A stretch of 64,000 bases of DNA from Palsa-1447 sp964550715 (GTDB lineage: Bacteria; Verrucomicrobiota; Verrucomicrobiia; Opitutales; Opitutaceae), in NCBI GenBank assembly GCA_964550715.1, contig CAZKAH010000002.1:113030-177029 (forward strand). The letters are read 5' to 3'. The position numbers and the translations under genes are program-made. Position 1 is the stretch's first letter. The number at the start of each line of letters is the position of its first letter. Positions 10,001 through 17,686 of this stretch are shown here, piece after piece. A model generated the notes under the pieces. The model ran no database searches and was not told the DNA's origin. It was given only the letters and a program-made list of their open reading frames with translations.

Positions 10001-13000
10001 GGGGACCGCGCGCGAGGTCGAAGCCCCGCGCCGCCTCCGCCTTCAGGCCGGCGCGCCAGTCGGGCCACGCGCCGTCCGCCAGCCAGGCCGCCGGCGCCGC
10101 GGCGGCCGGCGAGGCGAGTTCGCCGTCGCGCTCCTCCAGGCTCGCGCGCAACGGTTCATGGCGGGCGGCCAGCGCCGCCAGCGCGGCCTCCAGCCGCGTC
10201 CGGTCGATCCGGCCGCGCACCCGCACCGCAATCTGGATCAGGCTGCCGGAATTGCCGGGGGACAGGCGCTCGAGGATCCAGAACCGTTGCTGGCCGAGCG
10301 AGGCGCGGGCGACCGCGCCCTCCGGCCCGGGCGTGATCGGCGGCGGCACCTCGCCGCCCCGCTCGGCCGCGATCCGCTCCGCGAGCGTCGCGGGCGTCGG
10401 CGCCTCGAACACCGCGCGCAGGGGCAGGCCGGGCGCCGCGCCCTCCCGCAGCCGGGCCACAAGCCGGGTCGCGACGAGGGAGTGCCCGCCGAGCTCGAAG
10501 AAGTTGTCGTCCGGGCCGACCCGCGCCGTCCCCAGGACCTCGGCAAACGCCCCGGCGACCAATTCCACGAGCGGCGAAGAGGCCGGCCTTGTGTCAGATT
10601 CCGTTGCCGTGCGCCCGGGCTCGGGGAGGGCCGCCTTGTCGACCTTCCCGCTCGGGGTTAGCGGCAATGCCGGAATGAATGCCCAGGCACCCGGCAGGAA
10701 ATGGGCGGGCAGCCGCTCGGCCAGCCAGGCCCGCAGGCTGCCGCCGTTCTCGAGACCAGCCGGGCGAAGCGCGACCCAGGCCACGAGCTCCGCTTCTCCG
10801 TCCGGCCCGCGCCGGACATCGACGGCCGCCTCGCGAACGGCGGGATGCGCCGCTAGCGCGTGCTCGATCTCGCCGAGTTCGATCCGGAACCCGCGGACCT
10901 TCACCTGGCGGTCGACCCGCCCGAGATAGTCGAGCCGGCCGTCGGCCCGCCAGCGGACGAGATCGCCCGTGCGATAGAGGCGGCCGCCCGCGTCACCGCC
11001 AAAGGGATCGGGCGCAAAGCGCTCGGCAGTCAGCCCGGGCCGGCCGAGATAGCCGCGGCTCAGGCCCAAGCCCGCGACATGCAGCTCACCGGGCACTCCG
11101 GGCAGCGCCAGCAGGCCGTGCGGCCCAAGGACATGGGCGGAACTGTGCGGGACCGGCGAGCCGATCGGCGGGGCGAGCTCGGCGGGTGCACACTCTGCCG
11201 AGGTTGCGACGACGGTGTTCTCGGTCGGGCCGTAGGCGTTGATGAACTTCCGTCCCGGAGCCCAGCGGGCGACGAGGTCCGGCCAGGAGGCCTCCCCGCC
11301 GGCGATCAGGACGCGCAGCCGCGGAAAATCCCCCGCGGGCAGGTGCGCCAGCGCGCTCGGGGGCAGCAGGACGCAGCTGATGTCCTGACCCAGCAGCGTC
11401 GCCGCGAGCGGCTCGCCCGGAAGGAGGTCGGCCGGCCGCGCCGCGACCAGCGCGGCCCCCGACGACAGCGCGAGGCTGATTTCCCAGACGGACGCATCGA
11501 AGCTGATCGAGGAAAACTGGAGCACGCGGTCGCCCGGCCCGAGCGCGCAGGCCTCCCGCTGAAACTCCGCGAGCCGCGCCCAGGCGGCATGGTCGATCAT
11601 CACGCCCTTCGGACGGCCGGTGGATCCGGAGGTGTAGATGACATAGGCCAGATTCGCGGGCTGGGGACTCGGGAGCTCCGCAGCGGCCCCGACTCCGTCC
11701 GACGCCTCGATCAGTTCCTCCCAGATTGCGATGGGCGTGGGGTGGGCGGCGAAGCGTCCTGCGAGCGAGCGGTGGGCGAGAATCAGGATCGCCCGGGAAT
11801 CCTCGGCCATCTCCCGGAGACGCTCTGGGGGATAGGCCGGATCGAGCGGAACGTAAGCTCCGCCGGATTTCAGAATGGCAAGAACGGCCACGATGAGATC
11901 CGCCGAGCGCTCCAAGCAGACCGCCACGACCCGTTCCGGTCCCGCGCGGAGGGCCGTCAGCCTCCCTGCCAAGCGGTTCGCCCGGGCGTCCAATTCGCCA
12001 TACGAGAGGACCTCCGCGCCGAAAACCAGCGCCGGGGCCCCGGGAGCACGCGCCGCGTGCCGGGCAAAGTGGGAGAGCCAGCTGCTCCGTTCACGGGCCG
12101 CCGCAGGCAGGGCCGTGTTGCCCCAGCCGAGGAGTTGCGCGCGCTCCGCCGGGGTGACGAGGTCGATCTCGCCCAGGCGGACTCCCGGGGCGTCGGCGAG
12201 CGCCAGGACCGCCGCCCGGAAGCGCGCCGCCACCCGGTCGGCACCGTCCCGCTCGATCCGGACTCCATCATGGAGCACCCGCGCGCCGAGCCGGCCGTCG
12301 ACCGAGGCGGCCGCGACGGTCAGCGGATAATGGGTCCGCTCGTGCGCGCGAACCCCGGAAACCCGGAGTCCCTCGCCCGCCGCGGCCCCGGCGGGATAGT
12401 TCTCGAAGGCAAACAGCGTCTCAAAAAGCTCGGTGTTGCGCGGGACCTCGCTGCCCTCGCGGATCTTGACGAGCGGCGTGTGCTCGTGGGCGCGGGCCGC
12501 GGCCTGTCGGGCCTGCAGCGCGCGCAGCCAGTCCGCCGCCATCGCGCCCGGAGCGAGCAGCGCCCGGGTCGGCAGGGTGTTGATGAAAAGCCCGATCATC
12601 CCCTCGACGCCGGGCAACTCGGCGGGTCGGCCCGAGACTGTGGTCCCGAACACGACGTCGGCCCTCCCCGTCATGCGGCCGAGCGCGAGGCCCCAGGCTC
12701 CCTGGCAAAGCGTCGAAAGCGTGATCCGCTCGCGCCGGCACCACTCCGCCAGCCGGCTCGTCTCCTCGGCGGAGAAGAGGACCAGCACCTCGCCGGGGGC
12801 GGCCGGGGCCGGGGCGGCCGCGCCGCCGGCGAAAGGCAGCGGCGTCGGCTCATCGAACCCGCGCAGCAGCCCGGCCCAGAAGTCCCGCGCCGCCGCCTGG
12901 TCCCGCGTGCGCAGCCAGCCGATAAATTCGCGGTAGGCCCGGGGTGCGGCGAGCCCGGGCGGCCTGCCCGCGACCCGGGCCGCATAGGCCTCGTTCAGCT

Positions 13001-13493
13001 CCCGCAGCAGCAACGGCAGGCACCATCCGTCCAGCAGGAGATGGCTGTGCGTCCAGACGATGTGCCGGCGCCGGGGCCCCGTCCGGAGGAGGGCGACGCG
13101 CATGAGCGGCGCCTGTCCCAGATCGAAGCCCTTTTGCCGCTCCGACGCGCCGAAGCGATCGAGCCGCTCCGGAGTGACGCCGCCGTCCGCCGTCCAGTCC
13201 TGCCGATCGATCGGCAGGGCCACGCTCCGGTGCACGACCTGCAGCGGCTTTTCGAGGCCCTCCCATTGGAAGGAGGTCCGCAGGGCCGGATGCCGGTCGA
13301 TCACCAACTGCCAGGCCCGGGCGAAGGCCGCCTCGTCGAGGTCGCCCTCGATCTCGAAACTCAACTGCTCGCAATAGAGTCCCGAACCCGGGGCGCTGAG
13401 GTGGTGAAACAGCATGCCCTCCTGCAGCGGCGCCAGTTCGTAGATGTCCTCCAGGTTGCGGCGGGCGTCGGCGGGCATGGGCAGGTGATTCAA
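7089..13493 (-). CDS. Nonribosomal peptide synthetase, two modules (C-A-PCP-C-A-PCP)
   Basis: This 2134-residue protein has two full modules. C1 (about 10-435) carries SHLLLDGW near residue 150: the first His of the usual HHxxxDG is Ser, but the catalytic second His is kept. A1 (IYTSGSTGRPKG near 618) reads roughly D-A-W-L-I-G-A-V-V-K, close to some leucine codes. PCP1 has its serine near 1005. C2 has HHAVFDGWS near 1185. A2 (IYTSGSTGTPKG near 1659) reads D-F-W-N-I-G-M-V-H-K, the canonical threonine code. PCP2 has its serine near 2061. No epimerization or thioesterase domain is present. The start appears to be TTG at 13491-13493 with GGGG seven bases upstream; an ATG five codons later is the alternative. 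An N-terminal C domain in the first gene implies an acyl or aminoacyl donor encoded outside the window. Downstream genes are coupled to it by ATGA overlaps. Confidence 0.94.
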   Translation of the reverse strand: MNHLPMPADARRNLEDIYELAPLQEGMLFHHLSAPGSGLYCEQLSFEIEGDLDEAAFARAWQLVIDRHPALRTSFQWEGLEKPLQVVHRSVALPIDRQDWTADGGVTPERLDRFGASERQKGFDLGQAPLMRVALLRTGPRRRHIVWTHSHLLLDGWCLPLLLRELNEAYAARVAGRPPGLAAPRAYREFIGWLRTRDQAAARDFWAGLLRGFDEPTPLPFAGGAAAPAPAAPGEVLVLFSAEETSRLAEWCRRERITLSTLCQGAWGLALGRMTGRADVVFGTTVSGRPAELPGVEGMIGLFINTLPTRALLAPGAMAADWLRALQARQAAARAHEHTPLVKIREGSEVPRNTELFETLFAFENYPAGAAAGEGLRVSGVRAHERTHYPLTVAAASVDGRLGARVLHDGVRIERDGADRVAARFRAAVLALADAPGVRLGEIDLVTPAERAQLLGWGNTALPAAARERSSWLSHFARHAARAPGAPALVFGAEVLSYGELDARANRLAGRLTALRAGPERVVAVCLERSADLIVAVLAILKSGGAYVPLDPAYPPERLREMAEDSRAILILAHRSLAGRFAAHPTPIAIWEELIEASDGVGAAAELPSPQPANLAYVIYTSGSTGRPKGVMIDHAAWARLAEFQREACALGPGDRVLQFSSISFDASVWEISLALSSGAALVAARPADLLPGEPLAATLLGQDISCVLLPPSALAHLPAGDFPRLRVLIAGGEASWPDLVARWAPGRKFINAYGPTENTVVATSAECAPAELAPPIGSPVPHSSAHVLGPHGLLALPGVPGELHVAGLGLSRGYLGRPGLTAERFAPDPFGGDAGGRLYRTGDLVRWRADGRLDYLGRVDRQVKVRGFRIELGEIEHALAAHPAVREAAVDVRRGPDGEAELVAWVALRPAGLENGGSLRAWLAERLPAHFLPGAWAFIPALPLTPSGKVDKAALPEPGRTATESDTRPASSPLVELVAGAFAEVLGTARVGPDDNFFELGGHSLVATRLVARLREGAAPGLPLRAVFEAPTPATLAERIAAERGGEVPPPITPGPEGAVARASLGQQRFWILERLSPGNSGSLIQIAVRVRGRIDRTRLEAALAALAARHEPLRASLEERDGELASPAAAAPAAWLADGAWPDWRAGLKAEAARGFDLARGPLWRAWICATGPGEHVLAFMFHHAVFDGWSEGILVRELGVLYAGGQLEKLPLGYGDYARWQRERVGEGSIARQVQAWQAELAGMPALDLPVEGARPAVQTFRGGGAAGSVAAGEAQALRSIARAEGATLFMVLLSAWEVWLWRHSGQEDFGVGVPVAGRLRRELEGMIGLFVNTVVIRSDVAGEISFQELVRRVRERTLRAYDRQEAPFEQVVEAVQPARDPARTPVFQVMFTMQNTPRAERAFGAAEIEPLELETAGAKFELTLTAGENPDGSIALSLEYNRDLFSPETGARFLDRLGEILRAAGRGPASKLRDLAWVPPAEAAAIESWAAGSAPAAAGAATLPALFEQQAARTPDATAVTAEEGTLSYRALNERANRLAHLLIGRGVGPEDLVALCLPRSLDLVVAVLAVLKAGAAYLPLDPDTPAERLAFMLGDARPAAVLARSESAAAFPAGAGRLVLDAAETRTALEGSPAADPTDRDRRAPLRPLHPAYVIYTSGSTGTPKGVVVSHHATARLFEATQPWFNFGAGEVWTLFHAYTFDFSVWELWGPLLHGGRLVVVPYLTSRAPGEFLQLLVREGVTVLNQTPSAFHQLQQADRENAELGRRLALRWVIFGGEALSLDRLADWYGRHPENAPVLVNMYGITETTVHVSYLRLDARLAAAGGGSLIGRGIPDLGVRVLDAYFRPVATGVPGELHVSGAGLARGYLRRSALTAERFVPDPAGPPGSRMYRTGDLARWRQGGVLEYLGRNDHQVKIRGFRVELGEIEAALARQAGVAQAVVLAPEDASGSKRLVGYAVPVPGHAVDPAALRQELSRTLPEYMVPAVIVPLAALPLTRNGKLDRAALPAPAGPASSGGDAPQGSVEELVAVLWRELLAVETVARHDNFFTLGGHSLLATQFISRLREQLAIEVPLMSLFEDPTPAGCARAAVEREASPGVAESHARVRLRLRAMTEDEKNRRRGGVLA

Positions 13494-13626
13494 GGAGATT
13501 CCCCGGACGTGTCCAGAGCGGGGGTGATGCGGCGCACCTCAATCCGCCCCGGGGACGGCGGTTAGGGTTGCCTGCGGCCGCGCCGCGACCTAGAGGAAAA
13601 GGCCGCCCCTCCTTCGTCTCCTCCCC
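13494..13626. promoter_or_regulatory. Divergent intergenic region between NRPS operon and SMP-30-like gene
   Basis: These 133 bases separate the first NRPS gene (minus) from the next gene (plus), so promoters for both must lie here or further inside. No convincing -35/-10 pair or long inverted repeat could be picked out by eye. No other gene fits in it. Confidence 0.4.
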
Positions 13627-14697
13627 ATGAAATTCATCCGCCGCCTGCTCTTCGTCCTGATCGGGATCGCCCTGCTGTATCTCCTCTTCCTGCCCCTCCC
13701 CTTCGGCCCGATGGCGGCCTGGAATCCCCCGACCCCGCCGGCCCCGGTCGGCCCCTATGCGCCGAACACGCTGCTCTCCCGGGTGGACCGCCTCGACCTC
13801 GGCCATTTCGCGCCCGAGGACATCGCGCTGGATGCGGCGGGCAACATCTACGGCGGCACGATCGACGGGAAGATCATGCGCCTGGATCCCTCCGGCAAGA
13901 ACCCGCAGGTTTTCGCCGACACCAGCGGCCGGCCGCTCGGCCTGATCTTCGACAAGGACGGCACCCTCCTCGTCTGCGACTCGGTCAAGGGCCTGCTGCG
14001 GGTCTCGGCGGACGGCAAGACGATCACGAGCCTGGCCACGGAGGCCGAGGGCGTCCCCTTCCGGTGCACCAACGACCTCGATGTGGCGGCCGACGGCACG
14101 ATCTACTTCACCGATTCCTCGTTCAAGTACCCGATCGAGCTCTTCCTCTTCAACCTGATCGAGCACCAGCCCTTCGGGCGCTTCATGTCGTACGACCCGA
14201 AGACCAAGGCCGTGAAGGTGCTCGCCTCGAACCTCTACTTCTCGAACGGCGTGGCCGTGAGCCCCGACCAGTCCTACGTCCTCTTCGTCGAGACGGCCAC
14301 CTACCGGGTGAGCCGCTACTGGATCAGCGGCCCGAAGCAGGGCCAGACGGAGGTCTTCATCGACGACCTGCCCGGCATTCCCGACGGGATCCTCGGCAAC
14401 GGCAAGGGTCAGTACTGGCTCACGCTGGTCACGCCCCGCAGCACGACGTTCGATTCGCTGCTGGCCCATCCCCTCCTGCGGAAGATCTTCCTCCGGCTGC
14501 CCTCGTCCCTCCGGCCGAAGGACCAGGACTTCGCCTACGTGATGGAGGTCGACGGCAGCGGCAAGCCGCTCCTGACGCTCCAGGACACCTCGCCCAACGC
14601 GTTCATCAAGATCACCAACGCGGTCGAGCGCGACGGGAACCTCTATCTCGGCAACATCGGCCAAAGCGCCATCGGCCGGGCGGCGCTGCCAAAGTAG
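13627..14697 (+). CDS. SMP-30/strictosidine-synthase-like beta-propeller, membrane anchored
   Basis: This 356-residue protein has an N-terminal hydrophobic helix (about residues 7-27) and then a six-bladed propeller of the SMP-30/strictosidine synthase/APMAP type. Typical pieces are PEDIALDAAGNIYGG, a CTNDLDVAADGTIYFTD segment, and SNGVAVSPDQSYVLFVETATYRV with a C-terminal GNIGQSAI blade. Members of the family are lactonases or esterase-like hydrolases, many without a proven substrate. The protein is probably held in the inner membrane with the propeller outside. It is divergent from the NRPS operon, but nothing ties it to that pathway. Family is clear; the reaction is not. Confidence 0.8.
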   Translation: MKFIRRLLFVLIGIALLYLLFLPLPFGPMAAWNPPTPPAPVGPYAPNTLLSRVDRLDLGHFAPEDIALDAAGNIYGGTIDGKIMRLDPSGKNPQVFADTSGRPLGLIFDKDGTLLVCDSVKGLLRVSADGKTITSLATEAEGVPFRCTNDLDVAADGTIYFTDSSFKYPIELFLFNLIEHQPFGRFMSYDPKTKAVKVLASNLYFSNGVAVSPDQSYVLFVETATYRVSRYWISGPKQGQTEVFIDDLPGIPDGILGNGKGQYWLTLVTPRSTTFDSLLAHPLLRKIFLRLPSSLRPKDQDFAYVMEVDGSGKPLLTLQDTSPNAFIKITNAVERDGNLYLGNIGQSAIGRAALPK

Positions 14698-14732
14698 CCG
14701 CCCGCTCTTAGTACCCCAACCCCCTAGCCCCA

Positions 14733-15083
14733 ATGTTCCTGTTCGCGCTCTTCCCCCTCACGTGCGGCGTGGCCATCGGCGTCATCGTCACCGTCGGCCT
14801 GTGGAAAGTCTACGAGAAGGCCGGACGCCCGGGCTGGGCGGCGATCGTCCCGTTCTACAATGCCTACATCCTGGTCAAGATCGCCGGACGCCCGGGCTGG
14901 TGGCTGGTCCTTATGTTCGTCCCGCTGGTGAACATGGTCATCGCCATCATCGTGGCGCTCGACGTCGCCAAGGCCTTCGGCAAGGGCACCGGCTTCGGCA
15001 TCGGGCTGGCGCTCCTCTCCTTCATCTTCTACCCGATCCTCGGATTCGGGGATGCGACCTACCGGCGTCCGCTGGCCTCCTGA
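14733..15083 (+). CDS. DUF5684-type small membrane protein
   Basis: This 116-residue protein has three hydrophobic segments (about 1-22, 52-78, 85-105) and the duplicated AGRPGW motif (AGRPGWAAIVPFYN then AGRPGWWLVLMFVPLVN). This pattern is typical of DUF5684 proteins, which are small integral membrane proteins of unknown function often found alone or near signal peptidases. It lies 35 bases after the propeller gene in the same direction and could be cotranscribed. No catalytic residues are evident. Function unknown. Confidence 0.75.
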   Translation: MFLFALFPLTCGVAIGVIVTVGLWKVYEKAGRPGWAAIVPFYNAYILVKIAGRPGWWLVLMFVPLVNMVIAIIVALDVAKAFGKGTGFGIGLALLSFIFYPILGFGDATYRRPLAS

Positions 15084-15118
15084 AATTGATGCGGGGGCGA
15101 GTTGTTATCATCGTCGCG

Positions 15119-15463
15119 ATGAAGACAATCAGCCTGGAGATCCTGGAGAAATCGGAGTTGCCCGCGGCGCAAGCCCATGCAATTCTAAAGGTCATGGAGT
15201 CGGAACTTGCGTCTGCCCAGGAGCCGTTGGCGACAAAAGGCGATCTCTTGGCAGTGAAAGCCGATCTATTGGCGGTAAAGACCGAGCTAAAGGCCGATAT
15301 CTTGGCGTTCAGAAACGAGCTAATAGCCGATATCTTGAACCTTCGGGCCGAAATGAAGGCTGGCGAGGGCGCGCTTTCCCGCTGGGTCCTGACCTGCATC
15401 CTTGGCCAGACGGTCATGCTGGCCGGCATGGGGTATTTCGCCATCGCCCACCTGGTGAAATAG
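15119..15463 (+). CDS. Coiled-coil protein with C-terminal membrane helix (CCDC90/DUF1640-like)
   Basis: This 114-residue protein begins MKTISLEILEKSELP, resembling bacterial DUF1640/CCDC90-like proteins. Residues about 38-80 form a charged repeat in which AVKADLL and AVKTELKADIL follow in heptad-like register, predicting a coiled coil. The last 23 residues are a hydrophobic helix. This tail-anchored layout is typical of the family, whose bacterial role is unknown. The ATG at 15119 is the only good start in this frame. It lies 35 bases after the DUF5684 gene. Confidence 0.65.
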   Translation: MKTISLEILEKSELPAAQAHAILKVMESELASAQEPLATKGDLLAVKADLLAVKTELKADILAFRNELIADILNLRAEMKAGEGALSRWVLTCILGQTVMLAGMGYFAIAHLVK

Positions 15464-15564
15464 TTCAGGCGTTCCCGATCCCGGGTCCGGATCGACGAAC
15501 GGATGCGGATGCCGCCGGGAGCGTCGCGGGCGGCCTCGCCGCCGCCCTTGGAATCCTTAAAATC

Positions 15565-16446
15565 ATGACCACCACCAAACTCGCCCTGGGCCTCGTCACC
15601 GTCGTCGCGCTGGCCGGCATCGCCGCCGCCGTGCACGAACACCAGCACGCCCTGACCGCCGAACAGGCCCTGGCGGACGCCGTGCGTGCGCGCCCCGTCG
15701 CGCGGCGCCAGGTGCCCGCGAACGGTCCGGCGGCGGAGGCGAACGGGATCCGCCCCAATTCCTCGCAGCCGGCGGGCGCTCCCAGTCAGCCTGCCGGAGC
15801 CGCCAACAACGGCTTCGCCGCGCTGCTCGGCATGCTCACCAACCCCGCGATGCAGCGCCAGATGGAGCTCTCCTCGAAGGTGCGGCTCGATGGCCAGTAC
15901 GGCGCCCTCTTCAAGGCGCTCAATCTGCCCCCGGCGCAGGTCGACCAGTTCAAGAACCTCATCGTCGAAAAGGAGATGGTCGGCTTCGACAGCATGGCCG
16001 CCGCCAAGGAGCAGGGCATCGATCCGAAGACCGATCCCCGCGGCTTCTTCATGGCCGTCATGTCGGCGGAGAAGACCGTCGACACGCAGATTTCCAGCCT
16101 CCTCGGAGCCGACGGCTACAGCCAATTCCAGCAATACCAGCAGACCGTTCCCGCGCGCAACACGACCAACCTGCTGACGCAGGCCTTGAGCTACACCGCC
16201 ACCCCGCTCACCGACGCCCAGAACGCGAGCGTCGTCCAGGTGCTGACCCAATACGGCGCGCCGGCCCTTCCGCCCACCAACCCCTTTGCCTCCCTCAATG
16301 GCGACCTGGGGATCATCACGCTGAGCGAGCAGGGCTCGACCCAGCTCCAGGGCCTCCTCTCGGCGCCGCAGGTGGCGGCCCTCCAGGAGAAGATGCAGCA
16401 GCAGCAGCGCCTCCTCCAGGCTCGCCAGCAGGTGGGCGGGCCCTGA
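15565..16446 (+). CDS. Secreted or membrane-anchored protein of unknown function, paralogue of the protein at 28386-29267
   Basis: This 293-residue protein starts with a hydrophobic segment (about 7-22), then a Pro/Ala-rich linker (to about 75), then an all-helical, Gln-rich domain. The domain contains PPAQVDQFKNLI and GADGYSQFQQYQQTVPARN, and ends in Gln-rich helices (QEKMQQQQRLLQ). The same architecture, the same length and matching motifs (GDQGFQQYQNFQRM) occur in the minus-strand protein at 28386-29267, so the two are paralogues. The frame is open upstream of the chosen ATG, but that stretch overlaps the coiled-coil gene in another frame. A hairpin terminator follows 40 bases after the stop. 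Function unknown; likely envelope located. Confidence 0.75.
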   Translation: MTTTKLALGLVTVVALAGIAAAVHEHQHALTAEQALADAVRARPVARRQVPANGPAAEANGIRPNSSQPAGAPSQPAGAANNGFAALLGMLTNPAMQRQMELSSKVRLDGQYGALFKALNLPPAQVDQFKNLIVEKEMVGFDSMAAAKEQGIDPKTDPRGFFMAVMSAEKTVDTQISSLLGADGYSQFQQYQQTVPARNTTNLLTQALSYTATPLTDAQNASVVQVLTQYGAPALPPTNPFASLNGDLGIITLSEQGSTQLQGLLSAPQVAALQEKMQQQQRLLQARQQVGGP

Positions 16447-16485
16447 CCGTCTCGCCCCCACCACGGTTGGTCCCACCGGACTGTC

Positions 16486-16504
16486 CCCGGCGTGCCGGGC
16501 TTTT
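16486..16504 (+). terminator. Rho-independent terminator after the 15565-16446 gene
   Basis: CCCGG (16486-16490), loop CGTG, CCGGG (16495-16499), then CTTTT. This is a short, perfect GC stem followed by a T run, 40 bases after the stop codon. Confidence 0.6.
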
Positions 16505-16650
16505 CTGGGTTGCCTGCCCCGGACAATCGGGAGACTGCTGAAGCTGGCCCTTCCCCCTTTCCCGGCCCTTCCCCACTTCCCCTGAGCTGCTCCTCAGGCT
16601 GCTCGATCAGCTCTCCGCGATCTGGCGGCCCCCTCCACTTCGTTTGGGCA

Positions 16651-17622
16651 ATGACCCCATCCCTTCCACTCCCCGCACGCAGATTCCACCGCTTGGGCCA
16701 CGGCCCGATTTGGGAGAGGTGCTTTTGCCTCCTCGTCGGATGGAGCGCTCTCGGTCTCTCGCTCCTCACCACCACCGGGCGCGCCTCGAATATCGTCACG
16801 CTGCGCACCTGGGCCGACCCCGGCTACTCAGCCGGGAAGGCGGCCAAGCCGGGTTCGGGCAAGGAGACCTACGTGGTCGTCGAGGGCGAGTATTTTGACG
16901 GGGGCTACTGGGACCCGTCGATCAGCCGGCAATCCCTCAGCGACATCCTGACTTTCCTGGCGCCCACCCTCACCAAGCAGGGCTACTTTCCCGCGCCCGA
17001 CGCGAAAAGCGCCGACGAACTGCTGGTGGTTCACTGGGGCACGACCATCGGCAACATCAATGACTACGAGAAGATCGAGAACACCCTGCCGGTCAGTGAT
17101 AGCTTCCACCGGGAAGGCGTGGACCATATGATGGATTCCTCCGATCCGAACGTCGCGGCCGAGGACCATGCCTCCGACGCGCAGTTCGACGCCTTCCAGG
17201 CCGCCTACCTGGCCAGGCAGGCCTCACACGTCATGCAGTCATCGACCGCGGAGAGCCTCCTCGGCTACACCATGGCGCTCATCCGGGAGCGGCGGAAAAT
17301 GGCCCCGACGGAATTGCTGCGCACCCTGGAGGCGAACATGCATGAGGATCGCTATTTTGTCATCCTGCAGGCCTACGACTTCCGGCAGATGCGCCAGGGC
17401 GGGGCCAGAAAACTGCTCTGGAGCGTGCACATGAGCATCCGCTCCCCCGGCATGAGCTTCACCCTGGCCCTCCCCCGCATGGGTCAGGTGGCCTCGGAAT
17501 TCTACGGCCAGAACAACGACGATGTCGTCACCGGCACCTTCGTCCCCGGCAAGACGGCCACCGTGGAAATCGGGCCCCTCACGGTGCTCTCGACCAGCGC
17601 CCCGGCGGCCGGGAAAAAGTAG
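16651..17622 (+). CDS. Exported protein of unknown function
   Basis: This 323-residue protein has a hydrophobic leader (about residues 24-45, ending near GRAS) consistent with export. The mature part contains ETYVVVEGEYFDGGYWD, a LLVVHWGTT segment, and a C-terminal beta-rich region (KLLWSVHMSIRSPG). No enzyme family is recognised. Such proteins occur in Verrucomicrobiota as secreted unknowns with a repeated strand-helix pattern. The open frame extends upstream to 16492, but that stretch contains the terminator, so the ATG at 16651 is preferred. It is followed by the lyase-lactamase fusion gene after 64 bases. Confidence 0.7.
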   Translation: MTPSLPLPARRFHRLGHGPIWERCFCLLVGWSALGLSLLTTTGRASNIVTLRTWADPGYSAGKAAKPGSGKETYVVVEGEYFDGGYWDPSISRQSLSDILTFLAPTLTKQGYFPAPDAKSADELLVVHWGTTIGNINDYEKIENTLPVSDSFHREGVDHMMDSSDPNVAAEDHASDAQFDAFQAAYLARQASHVMQSSTAESLLGYTMALIRERRKMAPTELLRTLEANMHEDRYFVILQAYDFRQMRQGGARKLLWSVHMSIRSPGMSFTLALPRMGQVASEFYGQNNDDVVTGTFVPGKTATVEIGPLTVLSTSAPAAGKK

Positions 17623-17686
17623 GGTTCGGCGGCCGGCAGGGCACAACTTACCGCCCAGGCGCGCGTCAGGCAGGGACAACCCCCCC

